The translations under genes and the position numbers were made by a program. This document shows positions 17,349 through 29,997 of a stretch of DNA of 64,000 nucleotides, in pieces (within the stretch, counting starts at the first letter, position 1; each line of letters opens with the position of its first letter). The notes under the pieces are model-generated. The model was not told the origin of the DNA. It saw only the letters and a list, made by a program, of their open reading frames with translations, and made no database searches. The DNA is from Amphibacillus sp052055485 (GTDB taxonomy: Bacteria; Bacillota; Bacilli; Bacillales; Amphibacillaceae), in contig NZ_CP197171.1 in the NCBI RefSeq assembly GCF_052055485.1, forward strand, positions 744,001 to 808,000, given 5' to 3'.

Positions 17349-17379
17349 AAAAGAGGATATTTCCTCTAATAATGCAAAA

Positions 17380-17397
17380 GACACCCAATCGGATGCC
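17380..17397 (-). terminator. Terminator of the gene at 17414
   Basis: GGCATCC-GATT-GGGTGTC on the minus strand followed by TTTTGC. It belongs to a set of three AGACACC-type terminators in this accessory block. Confidence 0.75.
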
Positions 17398-17413
17398 TTA
17401 AAGCCCTAATAAT

Positions 17414-18336
17414 TTATTCATCACCGGAAAAACTAACATTCATGAACATAATAGTTATGCCCATTTCAGGTAATTGATCATCAGTAGAAAATATTATTGT
17501 ATAATCATCTACAAAATACATGCCTGCATGATTAGGTAAAGCTTTTTCGAACTCATCACCTAATTCTTCTAAATCAAGATCTAAAGTAGCAGCTACATGA
17601 AACATTGCATATAATCCATTACCTTGTAAGTCCCGATATGGTTGGTCATTTGGAATAACAACGACATAAAAATCGACCTCACCATCTTCTTCATAATTAG
17701 CAATAATGATATATTCATCCGAACTATATAGCGTCTGTGTATATCCATTTTTCGTTTCTTCAGCAGGTTGGACTTTTTCAATTAGATCAATATCATCTTC
17801 AAGAGTAGTAAGATTATTGTAATCTTCTATAAATAACTTTATTTCTTCACTGTATATTTCGTTTTCATTATCACTATTTTCAGATTTATCTATTTCGCTA
17901 AAATCCTCTGATACTTTTTCTATTGTGTGAGGTAACTCTCCATCAAGAAATTTAGTGGATATAGCACCTATCATATATCCGACTTCATAAGAACTATCAG
18001 AAATAGCGCTAACATCGTTATCTTCAAGATATTTCTCCGATACACCCTTTACAAAATTAGCGACTTCCATAACTTCTATAGTTAAAGGATCCTCAGGACT
18101 AAAATTTTCATCTATTTCCTCGACAGAGGCATCAATATTATCAATTCCTTCTGTCAAAAGTTGCTTTGCTTCAGTCTCACTATCACCGTGAGTAAGATAA
18201 GGAAGATTTAAGTAGTTTTTCGTAATTTCTTCTAAATAATAGAGTGCATCCTCTTTACTCATTTCTATTTTTTCGACTTCAGTAGTATTATCTGATTGTG
18301 AATCTTTATTTTCGATGTTAGACGAACCTTCTTCAA
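17414..18336 (-). pseudogene. Lipoprotein-like gene that has lost its signal peptide
   Basis: The open frame from ATG 18262 gives 282 acidic residues with a helical N-terminal half and a beta-rich C-terminal domain (about 165-282). In the same frame upstream of this ATG the sequence reads GSSNIENKDSQSDNTTEV, which looks like the linker after a lipobox Cys. Further upstream a good start (AGGGG, TTG AAG AAG at 18336) is joined to it out of frame. The simplest reading is a small deletion that removed the hydrophobic signal peptide and lipobox. A cytoplasmic product from 18262 remains possible. The family is unknown. Confidence 0.6.
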
Positions 18337-18408
18337 ATCATCAACCCCTGTATATATAATACTACTATTGTACCATTACAAGGAATTTATTTCCAATTTA
18401 TTTTTAAA

Positions 18409-18433
18409 AAGACACCTCATTTTGAGATGTCTT
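18409..18433 (-). terminator. Terminator of the lipoprotein gene at 18444
   Basis: AAGACACCTCA (18409-18419) pairs with TGAGATGTCTT (18423-18433). TTTTTAAAAAT follows on the minus strand. Confidence 0.85.
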
Positions 18434-18443
18434 GATTTATTAA

Positions 18444-19055
18444 TTATTCAAATATACTCGGCTCATACCATTGTTCGATGAATGCCATTCCATCTCCCGA
18501 TCTTTCAGTGGTGATTTTAACTACATTCCCTTCGTCTTGTAAATATGGAATTCCCCAAAAACTAACTACTTGATTTACATCATCAGTTTCTTCACCTATG
18601 TAAGCAGTAAGATCACTTGCATACATGTCTACCATTTCCTTAGATGTACTTGCAGTATTTTGTCTATCAAAAGATAAATCAACTAAAACAATGTATCCTT
18701 CTCCTGTTCCCGAATCATCATTAACTCTAATATCAGTGACGGATGTCTCTGAATACTCATCTCTAACACGACTTTTATCTAACCTCTCTAACTCTGACTT
18801 TCTTATGTCAAAATCACTATCAGTTTCTTCTTCGTCTTGATCAGGCTCATCGCCATTAGATTCATCCTCGCCCTCTTCCGTTTGCTCTTCTTCGGATGAA
18901 TCATCGTCTTTCACCTCATCTACATCCTCTTTATCTCCATCTTCAATCACTTCTAGATCATTATCATCAGTTTCAACGGATTCTTGTGTTTCTCGACTAT
19001 TTCCGCAGCCAGCTAAAAACAAAACTGATAACAATATAAATAATACCTTCTTCAC
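18444..19055 (-). CDS. Acidic-linker lipoprotein of unknown function
   Basis: GTG at 19055 behind GGGAGAG gives VKKVLFILLSVLFLAGC, a type II signal peptide with lipobox LAGC. A very acidic linker (about residues 22-80, mostly D and E) leads to a C-terminal domain of about 120 residues with alternating beta strands. The product is exported and lipid-anchored. It is one of three lipoprotein-type genes in this accessory block. No family is recognised. An upstream TTG would only add residues before the signal peptide. Confidence 0.7.
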   Translation of the reverse strand: MKKVLFILLSVLFLAGCGNSRETQESVETDDNDLEVIEDGDKEDVDEVKDDDSSEEEQTEEGEDESNGDEPDQDEEETDSDFDIRKSELERLDKSRVRDEYSETSVTDIRVNDDSGTGEGYIVLVDLSFDRQNTASTSKEMVDMYASDLTAYIGEETDDVNQVVSFWGIPYLQDEGNVVKITTERSGDGMAFIEQWYEPSIFE

Positions 19056-19152
19056 ATTAATCAACTCTCCCAATAATTATAAGACAATTATCCTAAAGTT
19101 GGTTAAATAATGCAATATAAAAGGAAAATACATATTGAGATGTCTAAAGTTA

Positions 19153-19449
19153 TTATTTATATAAGACTAATGTATGAAAACCTTCCATATTACCAGTAAG
19201 GCCCTGGTTCTGAATACTGTTTAATTTAACATCGACGATTTCATAACCTTCATTTTGTATTTCTGTAAGTATTGAATCAACTTGAGTCGTGTATTTGTCA
19301 TCACTACCAAAGTTTTGATTGAGCCATTTACTAAAACTGTTGATCATTATGACGTGTACGTTACCGTCTTTTTCATGTAGTAATGGCTTTACCTCTTTTT
19401 CAAAAATATTCTCAGCACTTTTTTTCTGAGATTTATTAAATAATGCCAT
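19153..19449 (-). CDS. 98-residue cytosolic protein of unknown function
   Basis: ATG at 19449 behind AAGGGGTGG. It has no signal peptide, an alpha/beta pattern and a C-terminal strand (FHTLVLYK). The promoter carries the TGTCGAA module also found upstream of the gene at 16686. No family is recognised. Confidence 0.65.
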   Translation of the reverse strand: MALFNKSQKKSAENIFEKEVKPLLHEKDGNVHVIMINSFSKWLNQNFGSDDKYTTQVDSILTEIQNEGYEIVDVKLNSIQNQGLTGNMEGFHTLVLYK

Positions 19450-19462
19450 TTAAACCACCCCT

Positions 19463-19491
19463 TTTTATTGTCTTGTTATATGATTCGACAA
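19463..19491 (-). promoter_or_regulatory. Promoter module with Spo0A-box-like TGTCGAA, second copy
   Basis: TTTTGTCGAATCATAT followed at -10 distance by CAATAAAA on the minus strand, matching the module at 17320-17348 in sequence and spacing. Confidence 0.45.
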
Positions 19492-19522
19492 AAGAAGGGA
19501 AATTCCTGCAAAATAATTAAAA

Positions 19523-19546
19523 AGACACCCACAAAAGCAGGTGCCT
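19523..19546 (-). terminator. Terminator of the Ltp lipoprotein gene
   Basis: AGACACCC (19523-19530) pairs with AGGTGCCT (19539-19546). On the minus strand it is followed by TTTTTAATT. Confidence 0.85.
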
Positions 19547-19554
19547 AATTAATT

Positions 19555-20082
19555 TTATTCTGATAAATTATCAAGAGCGTATTGCGCTTGTTCTTCTGTA
19601 AATTGTTCCCCATATTCTGATGTAAGTTGATCAAATAACTCTTGATCAGACATCGGCATAGTTTCTTGATAACTTTCCGCTGCTTCAAGCGCCTCTTCGT
19701 TATAATCCACTTCTACATTTTCTATAGCATATTGTGCTGCATCTTCTGGATATTGGTCTCCATATTCAGATGTTAATTGTTCAAAAAGTCCCTTTTCTGA
19801 AAACGCCATGAGGTCAATATAATTTTGAGCAGCCTGTAAAGCGTTTCGATGTTCACGTGGAACATCCTCTTCTTCTGGCTCAGGTTCATTTTCTTCCTCA
19901 ACCTCTTCATCCGTTTCATCTTCATCAATGTCAGCCTCATCCTCAGCATCATCTTCTGCAGGATCTTCTTGCGCCTGCGCTTCTCCTTCAGGTTCATCGC
20001 CTCCAGCGTCTTCCCCATCACCACATGCTGTCAATGAAAACATAACAAACAACGATAACATTAAAATTAATATTTTTTTCAT
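19555..20082 (-). CDS. Ltp-family lipoprotein (phage superinfection exclusion)
   Basis: A 175-residue lipoprotein: signal peptide and lipobox LTAC (Cys near 20), an extremely acidic linker (about 22-75), then two tandem Ltp repeats of about 45 residues. Each has the form ALxAAxxYxxxMxxSxxxLFxQLTSEYGxxxxxxxAQYAxxN. The Ltp family (PF07553) includes the S. thermophilus prophage TP-J34 superinfection-exclusion lipoprotein, which blocks DNA injection by incoming phages from the outer face of the membrane. That fits a prophage-derived element. Well-formed start and terminator suggest it is still expressed. Confidence 0.88.
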   Translation of the reverse strand: MKKILILMLSLFVMFSLTACGDGEDAGGDEPEGEAQAQEDPAEDDAEDEADIDEDETDEEVEEENEPEPEEEDVPREHRNALQAAQNYIDLMAFSEKGLFEQLTSEYGDQYPEDAAQYAIENVEVDYNEEALEAAESYQETMPMSDQELFDQLTSEYGEQFTEEQAQYALDNLSE

Positions 20083-20211
20083 TTCTTAACCCCCATATGT
20101 ACTATTATGGGTATATTATCTTATATCTGTAAAAGTATTGCAAGACATTCCACACAATTCCCCTATCTTTCAGGTAAATTTCCACGCTATCACTAAACGC
20201 TAATTTATCAC

Positions 20212-20238
20212 ACTATCATACTATCATACTATCATATA
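20212..20238. repeat. Short tandem repeat, ACTATCAT x3
   Basis: Three perfect 8-bp units, followed by a pair of GTCGCAG direct repeats (20243-20249 and 20264-20270), just beyond the end of the HTH regulator gene. It may be an origin iteron or regulator site, or simple slippage. Confidence 0.5.
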
Positions 20239-20272
20239 AATAGTCGCAGTGCCGTGCGGTTTTGTCGCAGGA

Positions 20273-20797
20273 TCACTTTTCAAACTTGATTGCATCAATA
20301 CCAAAAAAGATTACTGGTAAGTCTGTCATAGCCTTATTTAAGTAGCGATGTACGGTAGCTCTGTCAATGTTCTCTGTTTTTGCAATTTCTTGAACTGTAT
20401 ATTTTTTAGGGGTTATGTACTTCTTTTCCCACACCCTAAAATATTTTAATTCATTTTGGTTGCAGTTATGACGGTACGCTTCAATTTTACCCTTTATGAA
20501 ATGGACCATTGCAATAGGTTTTTTCTTACTCTGTTTAATTAATTCGATCGATTCAAGGTTAATCTCATCTATATCAAAATCATGGATTGACGTTTCTTCA
20601 AATTTCAAAAGATCGTCCTCTCGTTTTTGACAATGCAAAACAAGTGTCCTATAGTTTTTCAATAACAATTTGATATTACGTAATCTTCTGTCATGTTTTA
20701 CTTTCTCCTGTTCCTCTAGGTAAGCTTGATGTGCTTTTGCAGCTTCCCTTGAGGCAGTTTCAGTAATAATCTTTAATTGTTTTTCTGATAATTGCAT
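20273..20797 (-). CDS. Phage-type HTH regulator (ArpU/RinA-like)
   Basis: A 174-residue protein starting at ATG 20797 behind AGGAGG. The N-terminal half is a charged helical region (about 1-60). The C-terminal part has an HTH (YTVQEIAKTENIDRATVHRYLNKA, about 132-155), the layout of late-transcription regulators at the end of phage replication modules. It follows the primase remnant by only 9 bp, as expected for a phage early operon. Exact family assignment is uncertain. Confidence 0.6.
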   Translation of the reverse strand: MQLSEKQLKIITETASREAAKAHQAYLEEQEKVKHDRRLRNIKLLLKNYRTLVLHCQKREDDLLKFEETSIHDFDIDEINLESIELIKQSKKKPIAMVHFIKGKIEAYRHNCNQNELKYFRVWEKKYITPKKYTVQEIAKTENIDRATVHRYLNKAMTDLPVIFFGIDAIKFEK

Positions 20798-20806
20798 TCT
20801 ATCCTC

Positions 20807-21892
20807 CTAACTCCCCTTACTCGTAAAATAAATATCTTCTGCTTTCTTTGGCATGTTGTTCCATACCTCCGATAAGCTTTCCGGATCCGGAAGATCATCA
20901 TTGACTGATTCAATCAATTCTTGCCATTCCGTCCAGGTTGATTTACTGATATTCTGATCAACAATAAACTGTTTATGACCATCTCGTTCTATGCCAGGTA
21001 ATCGACTCAAACGAGATGGACTTCTATTCTGCCGATCGATTTCAAGTCCGTTCTTTAAACACACATCATAGAGATAATCAACTCTTTCTTTATACTGTTG
21101 AATGCTGTTTGCTTCCACTCTGACAATCGCATGAAGTGATTTCTTACCGCTATCAACAAGCATGGTGATCGGTAACTCTAATTCTCTAAGTAATGCGTTT
21201 TGACGACTGATATCGGTTGTATCTGATTCGACAAGGGCATAACAATAATCTGTGGTATTATCATTTTTGACACCTTTACCATCAAGGGGATTGAAGCGAA
21301 CCCAAGCACCCACCTCTTTGTCATAGTCGCCAATTGCAAAACCTAAATCATTTTTATATCTATTAATCTCTTGGATTAACTCACCTGCAGTTTTACTGTA
21401 GACACCTTTGGTAGGAAGCTTTTCATCTCCGTTATCCCATGTATTTGTGAGATAACCGACATAATCCGTCATGTCAAATAAAGTACTGATATATTGAATC
21501 ATCTGTTCATGAGGCTTCCAATTCGTTGGCTCTTGGACTTCTTTCTCTTCAATCCAGCCCTCTTCGACAATGACAAGATCATGAGAGATCGTTGAATTCC
21601 AATCCAATGCTCCATCCCCTGAAGAGTGGCTCCGTGGTTGCCAACCTTGATCTTTCGCATATTGGGTAGTGGTTGCACCAGTGACACTGGAATCCTGAAA
21701 CGAATGCCATTTATTTTGGCATTCACCTGGTCTGTAACGATTAGGATCTCGTTGACTCTACTCTTCCCAATCGTCTACAGTATATCCCTCATACTTCAAT
21801 GCCATTCCGGCGTCTACCCATATCCATTCTTGATAAGTAAGTATTAAAGGATCTATTTCATTTAATAATTCTACTAAGTTGAATTTTTTCAT
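20807..21892 (-). pseudogene. Phage replicative primase/helicase N-terminal part with an in-frame stop
   Basis: Read from ATG 21892 in one frame, the gene begins with a PriCT-2-like domain (WVDAGMALKYEGYTVDDWEE). It meets TAG at 21758-21760 exactly where a Trp is expected (DDWEE[stop]SQRDPNRY), and then stays open to 20807. The C-terminal P-loop ATPase half that normally follows (after LSEVWNNMPKKAE) is absent. So it is broken twice, by a nonsense change and by loss of the helicase half. A restart at 21607 gives the residual 266-residue frame. Confidence 0.75.
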
Positions 21893-21908
21893 GGGATTCT
21901 ATCAACTC

Positions 21909-22019
21909 CTAATTAGGCACATAACTATGTGGATTCGAATGAAGCGTTCTCCATTTATTAGCTGCAGTTTGTTTGATTAATTTATAGGCTTGATCATATG
22001 TCCAATTCTCAACATTTTA
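21909..22019 (-). pseudogene. Short open tail of an unidentified phage gene
   Basis: About 35 codons without a start codon (ENWTYDQAYKLIKQTAANKW and on to a TAG at 21909-21911), immediately upstream of the primase remnant. Probably the 3' end of a lost gene. Confidence 0.3.
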
Positions 22020-22067
22020 ATAACCTCTTTGAAACAACTGTTTAATCTGTTTTGCAGAGGATAAGTT

Positions 22068-22929
22068 CTATGCTTCTCTTGACTTAATCGCGTTGATCAA
22101 CTTATCTGCTTGCCCTTTACTATCAATCTCTGTTGGATCAATGCCAGCTTTTTCAATCTGATTGATTTGCTCTTTACTTGGCTTCTCTGCTTCCCAGCCA
22201 AAGAGTGGCTGATAGTTTGTAAGGTCTTTATCCTCGATGTCCATTGCAAATTGAATAGGATTCACTAATCTTTTTTTCTTACGCCTTAATTTTTCTAATC
22301 TCTTGGCTAATGCTTCCTCACGTTTAGCGGTTGCCTCTTCTGCAGTTGAATCTTGTATTTCCTCTATGTCGACAGGTCCACCTACTTCTTCGATCATTTG
22401 AGTAGCTTCTTTGGCTACTTCTTCATTTTCTACAATGAGATGGGCAAGGTGAACAAGTACGTGTCGGTCGGTATGCCATAGGAAATCTAAAAGCAATAGA
22501 TGATCTTTCCCTGGAAATAAATGCGTCCCACGTCCTACCATTTGTCTATAAAGTGGGCGCACTCTTGTTGAGCTCAATACGACAATACAATCAACTGCAG
22601 GACTGTCCCACCCTTCTGTTAAGAGCATGGAATTACATAAGACGTTATATTTATCATTTTCAAAATCCTCTAATACCCGATCTCGATCTTTAGAGTTCCC
22701 ATTGACCTCTGCCGCTTTAAATCCTTTCTCATTGAGTAAATCTCTAAATTTTTGTGATGTCTTAACCAACGAAAGAAAAACGACTGTTTTTCTATTCATA
22801 CAATGATTGGCCATTCCATATGCAATTTTTTCTGGATACGAAGCCAAAACTTTCCCCTCCCCACCTGCAGAAAAGTCTCCCGTAGACTGTCTAACTTCTG
22901 ATAAATCCAACTTGACAGGTAAGATTAAA
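22068..22929 (-). pseudogene. Superfamily 2 helicase, C-terminal fragment
   Basis: Only the second RecA-like domain survives: motif V (LLTEGWDSPAVD) and motif VI (RQMVGRGTH) are intact, followed by a charged coiled tail. The Walker A and DEAD/DEAH box domain that should precede residue 1 is missing, and the frame opens abruptly next to the divergent repressor gene. It belongs to the phage DNA-replication module. The TTG at 22910 is not a convincing start. Confidence 0.75.
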
Positions 22930-22951
22930 GTTTGAAAAGGAGATGTATTTT

Positions 22952-23152
22952 ATGAAGGACCAAAGAACAAAGTACATTGAACATTTAATAGAACAAAAAT
23001 GTCCAAACATGAAATTATTTGCAGAAAGTATTAATTTGACATATACAACGCTCCGTTCAATGTTACAAAAAGGTATGGGTAATGCATCAGTAAACAACGT
23101 AATAAAAGTTTGTCAAGGGTTGGGTATAACTACAGCTAAACTAATAAAATAG
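22952..23152 (+). CDS. Truncated phage repressor, XRE-type DNA-binding domain
   Basis: ATG at 22952 behind AAAGGAGATG (an ATG at 22943 overlaps the ribosome site). The 66 residues form a complete XRE-type helix-turn-helix with no effector domain. The frame ends in TAG at 23150-23152 and continues, in the same frame, straight into the integrase remnant, so a deletion seems to have fused the 5' part of the repressor region to the 3' part of the integrase. It may still bind DNA. Confidence 0.65.
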   Translation: MKDQRTKYIEHLIEQKCPNMKLFAESINLTYTTLRSMLQKGMGNASVNNVIKVCQGLGITTAKLIK

Positions 23153-23794
23153 GGAGATTTATTTGAAATAGGATCAATAATTAAAGAACAAAAAGAAGAA
23201 CAGCAATTGATGGTGCTCCTTGCGTTAACAGGTGGTCTCAGACGAGGTGAAATTGCTGGTATTGCTTCAGATGTTTGTAACTTTGATAATAACAGCATTC
23301 TTATCAAACGTTCACTACAATACTCTAAAGCAAATGGATTAAGATTAAAAGGCACAAAAACAGAAGATACTCGAACAGTGATTTTATCTCAGAAATTAAT
23401 GCAAAGATTACAGAATCTTTATACTATAAAGGTAGCTTTTAGAAATAGTATGGGGAATCTGTGGGAAGGTTTTAAAGATGTGAATGGTAAGGAAGTGCTT
23501 TTACTATTTTCTAATGAATATGGTAAACCTTACAGACCTGATTCAATCACTCAGTTTTGGGATCGATTTACGACAAGGAATAAAGATGAGTTGAGAAAAA
23601 TTCGATTTCATGATTTAAGACACTCGAGTGCCACATACATTTTAAGTGAAGGAACAAAAGAAGGATTGAATATGAAGACTGTACAGAAACGACTAGGTCA
23701 TAAAAATATTAAAACGACATTGAATCTATATAGTCATGTCACCGATCAAGATGATGAGGCAACTGGAAAGCTATTCGACGACCTTTTTAGTTAG
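23153..23794 (+). pseudogene. int: Tyrosine integrase, catalytic-domain remnant
   Basis: About 200 residues of the catalytic domain of a phage-type tyrosine recombinase: Arg in GGLRRGEI, HxxR in HDLRHSSAT, and the His and Tyr region LGHKNIKTTLNLYSHV. The arm-binding and core-binding N-terminal domains (about 170 residues in this family) are missing. Its position next to the intact tRNA-Thr and the 43-bp repeat marks it as the recombinase that inserted the element. It is unlikely to be functional. Confidence 0.85.
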
Positions 23795-23841
23795 TCACTT
23801 TCACGTCACTCCTACATAAAACTTCATGGTTTTTTTAAAAT

Positions 23842-23876
23842 AAAAAAACGCCCTATCCCTTACGAGACAAGCGTTT
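23842..23876 (-). terminator. Terminator downstream of tRNA-Thr(GGU), inside the element
   Basis: On the minus strand AAACGC (23876-23871) pairs with GCGTTT (23851-23846), followed by TTTTATTTT. It ends the rrn transcript just inside the element, so rrn transcription cannot reach the distal tRNAs. Confidence 0.7.
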
Positions 23877-23883
23877 ACAGGAG

Positions 23884-23955
<72 letters not shown>

Positions 23956-23961
23956 AAATGA

Positions 23962-24033
23962 CTCCACAGGTAGGATTCGAACCTACGACCGATCGGTTAA
24001 CAGCCGATTGCTCTACCACTGAGCTACTGTGGA
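23962..24033 (-). tRNA. tRNA-Asn(GUU)
   Basis: Acceptor TCCACAG/CTGTGGA, anticodon loop CTGTTAA (GTT), discriminator G, no encoded CCA. It directly follows 5S rRNA. Confidence 0.96.
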
Positions 24034-24076
24034 CCAATAGTAAAAACATTTGTTACTTCTCAAAGCCAAATATATG

Positions 24077-24189
24077 ACTTAGCGACGTCCTACTCTCGCA
24101 GGGAAAACCCAACTACCATCGGCGCTGAAGAGCTTAACTGCTGTGTTCGGTATGGGAACAGGTGTGACCTCTTCGCTATTGTCACTAAA
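24077..24189 (-). rRNA. rrf: 5S ribosomal RNA
   Basis: Recognised by GAAGAGGTCACACC, CCATACCGAACAC and GAGAGTAGGACG in the canonical order, and by pairing of its ends (TTAGTGAC/GTCGCTAA). Ends are approximate. Confidence 0.95.
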
Positions 24190-24216
24190 TCAACGTATTC
24201 ATTTGTTCAGGTCATA

Positions 24217-24236
24217 CCCTGAAAACTAGATAAGAA
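24217..24236 (-). other. 23S processing stem, downstream arm
   Basis: TCTTATCTAGTTTTCAGG on the minus strand is complementary to CTTGAAAACTAGATAAGA at 27305-27322. Together they bracket 23S in an RNase III-type processing stalk. Confidence 0.75.
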
Positions 24237-24320
24237 ACGCATCAGACAAGTCAAATCATATAATCCAGCTTCACTGACCCAGCAACGATGTTGCTAAACG
24301 GTCGTTTCAGCTTTTTAATT

Positions 24321-27236
<2,916 letters not shown>

Positions 27237-27304
27237 AGTTGCGTTTGCACGCTTTACAGTAAAAAAGACTTATTCTTACTTGATTTGATGTCTTGTCATA
27301 TTTC

Positions 27305-27322
27305 TTATCTAGTTTTCAAGGT
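27305..27322 (-). other. 23S processing stem, upstream arm
   Basis: Complementary to 24217-24236. Read on the minus strand as CTTGAAAACTAGATAAGA. Confidence 0.75.
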
Positions 27323-27440
27323 ACGCTTCCACAGGATGGGGTGACTTCTATGTTGTCACAAGTCTTTTCAATGAGACGAATAATCGCAGTCTTATATTGC
27401 AAAGTCGTGACATACTAATAAAGCCCCAACATTTTGTTGA

Positions 27441-27516
27441 TGGTGGAGCCTAGCGGGATCGAACCGCTGACCTCCTGCGTGCAAAGCAGGCGCTCTCCCA
27501 GCTGAGCTAAGGCCCC
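27441..27516 (-). tRNA. tRNA-Ala(UGC)
   Basis: The anticodon loop contains TGC, the acceptor is GGGGCCT and CCA is encoded. Located in the 16S-23S spacer. Confidence 0.97.
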
Positions 27517-27528
27517 TAAAATGCAGGA

Positions 27529-27605
<77 letters not shown>

Positions 27606-27644
27606 ATCCTAAAACGGAATATTACTTTGTTTAATAGCGAGGGA

Positions 27645-27675
27645 ATTGATCTCTCAAAACTGAACCAAACAACAC
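27645..27675 (-). other. 16S processing stem, downstream arm
   Basis: Minus strand TGTTTGGTTCAGTTTTGAGA complements the upstream arm at 29382-29411 (TGAAAACTGAATCCAAACAA), bracketing 16S rRNA for RNase III cleavage. Confidence 0.7.
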
Positions 27676-27738
27676 ATGTGTTAAGTATCATCTAAACTCA
27701 AGTTAGATGTTCCTATTAATCAGTCTAGCTCTGATTTT

Positions 27739-29312
<1,574 letters not shown>

Positions 29313-29381
29313 ATTGAATGAGCATCTCTTCTACTCTGTTTTGAAGCACTAGCTTCTTCTTACTTCTTTACTTAACTTAAT

Positions 29382-29411
29382 GGTTGTTTGGATTCAGTTT
29401 TCAAAGATCAA
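29382..29411 (-). other. 16S processing stem, upstream arm
   Basis: Pairs with 27645-27675 as described for the downstream arm. Confidence 0.7.
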
Positions 29412-29442
29412 TTAAGTGTCGTCTTTTTTGGCGACGAGATAT

Positions 29443-29471
29443 AATATATCACGTTTAATGTGAGTCGTCAA
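29443..29471 (-). promoter_or_regulatory. rrn promoter P2
   Basis: Minus strand TTGACG, 17-base spacer, TATATT, about 130 bp before the 16S start. Confidence 0.85.
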
Positions 29472-29552
29472 TACAATTTTTAAAATTAAATAATTATCCA
29501 GAGATAAATCAAGGATTCGACTTTTTTACGCCACTGTTTGACAACAAGAATT

Positions 29553-29581
29553 AATATAGCATATCAGATACTTTGTTGCAA
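29553..29581 (-). promoter_or_regulatory. rrn promoter P1
   Basis: Minus strand TTGCAA, 17-base spacer, TATATT, 110 bp upstream of P2. It makes the tandem promoter pair typical of Bacillus rrn operons. Confidence 0.8.
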
Positions 29582-29611
29582 CATTTTTTTTGATCAGAAT
29601 AAAGGCAAATA

Positions 29612-29827
29612 CTAGAACTTATACTTAGGAATGTATTTTAGCACATCTTGTTCTTTTGCTACTCGACGAAACAACTGAAATAAGGTTTGATAACGATTGT
29701 ACATAGCCTTTTTTACCACTATATCAATTCTTGTATCTTCCAAGTCAAAAATTAATTCATCCATCTCCTTCTTTATCATATATTCTAGTTCACTTAATTC
29801 TTTCTCATTTATAACAATACCAAACAT
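29612..29827 (-). CDS. 71-residue conserved-looking hypothetical protein
   Basis: ATG at 29827 behind GAGGGATT. It is an acidic-then-basic, all-helical small protein (EKELSELEYMIKKEMDELIF near the N-terminus, then RRVAKEQDVL). Located between the rrn promoters and the divergent pdaB-like gene. No family is recognised, and nothing suggests it is broken. Confidence 0.7.
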   Translation of the reverse strand: MFGIVINEKELSELEYMIKKEMDELIFDLEDTRIDIVVKKAMYNRYQTLFQLFRRVAKEQDVLKYIPKYKF

Positions 29828-29997
29828 AATAATCCCTCATCTCTCTATTTTAAAAAACGATAATAAATTCGGTTCACTGTATCTATTATTTTCCCAAATT
29901 ACGAAAAAACAAACCATTATAGCTACATATATATTCATAATTCGTAATAGGACATGCATAAGATAGAGTATATCTTATCTATCAAAGGAGTAATATA

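Noticed and set aside
20212..20270. Replication origin of the element from the 8-bp repeats
   Set aside because: Only three units, no AT-rich unwinding region or intact initiator. Kept only as a repeat.
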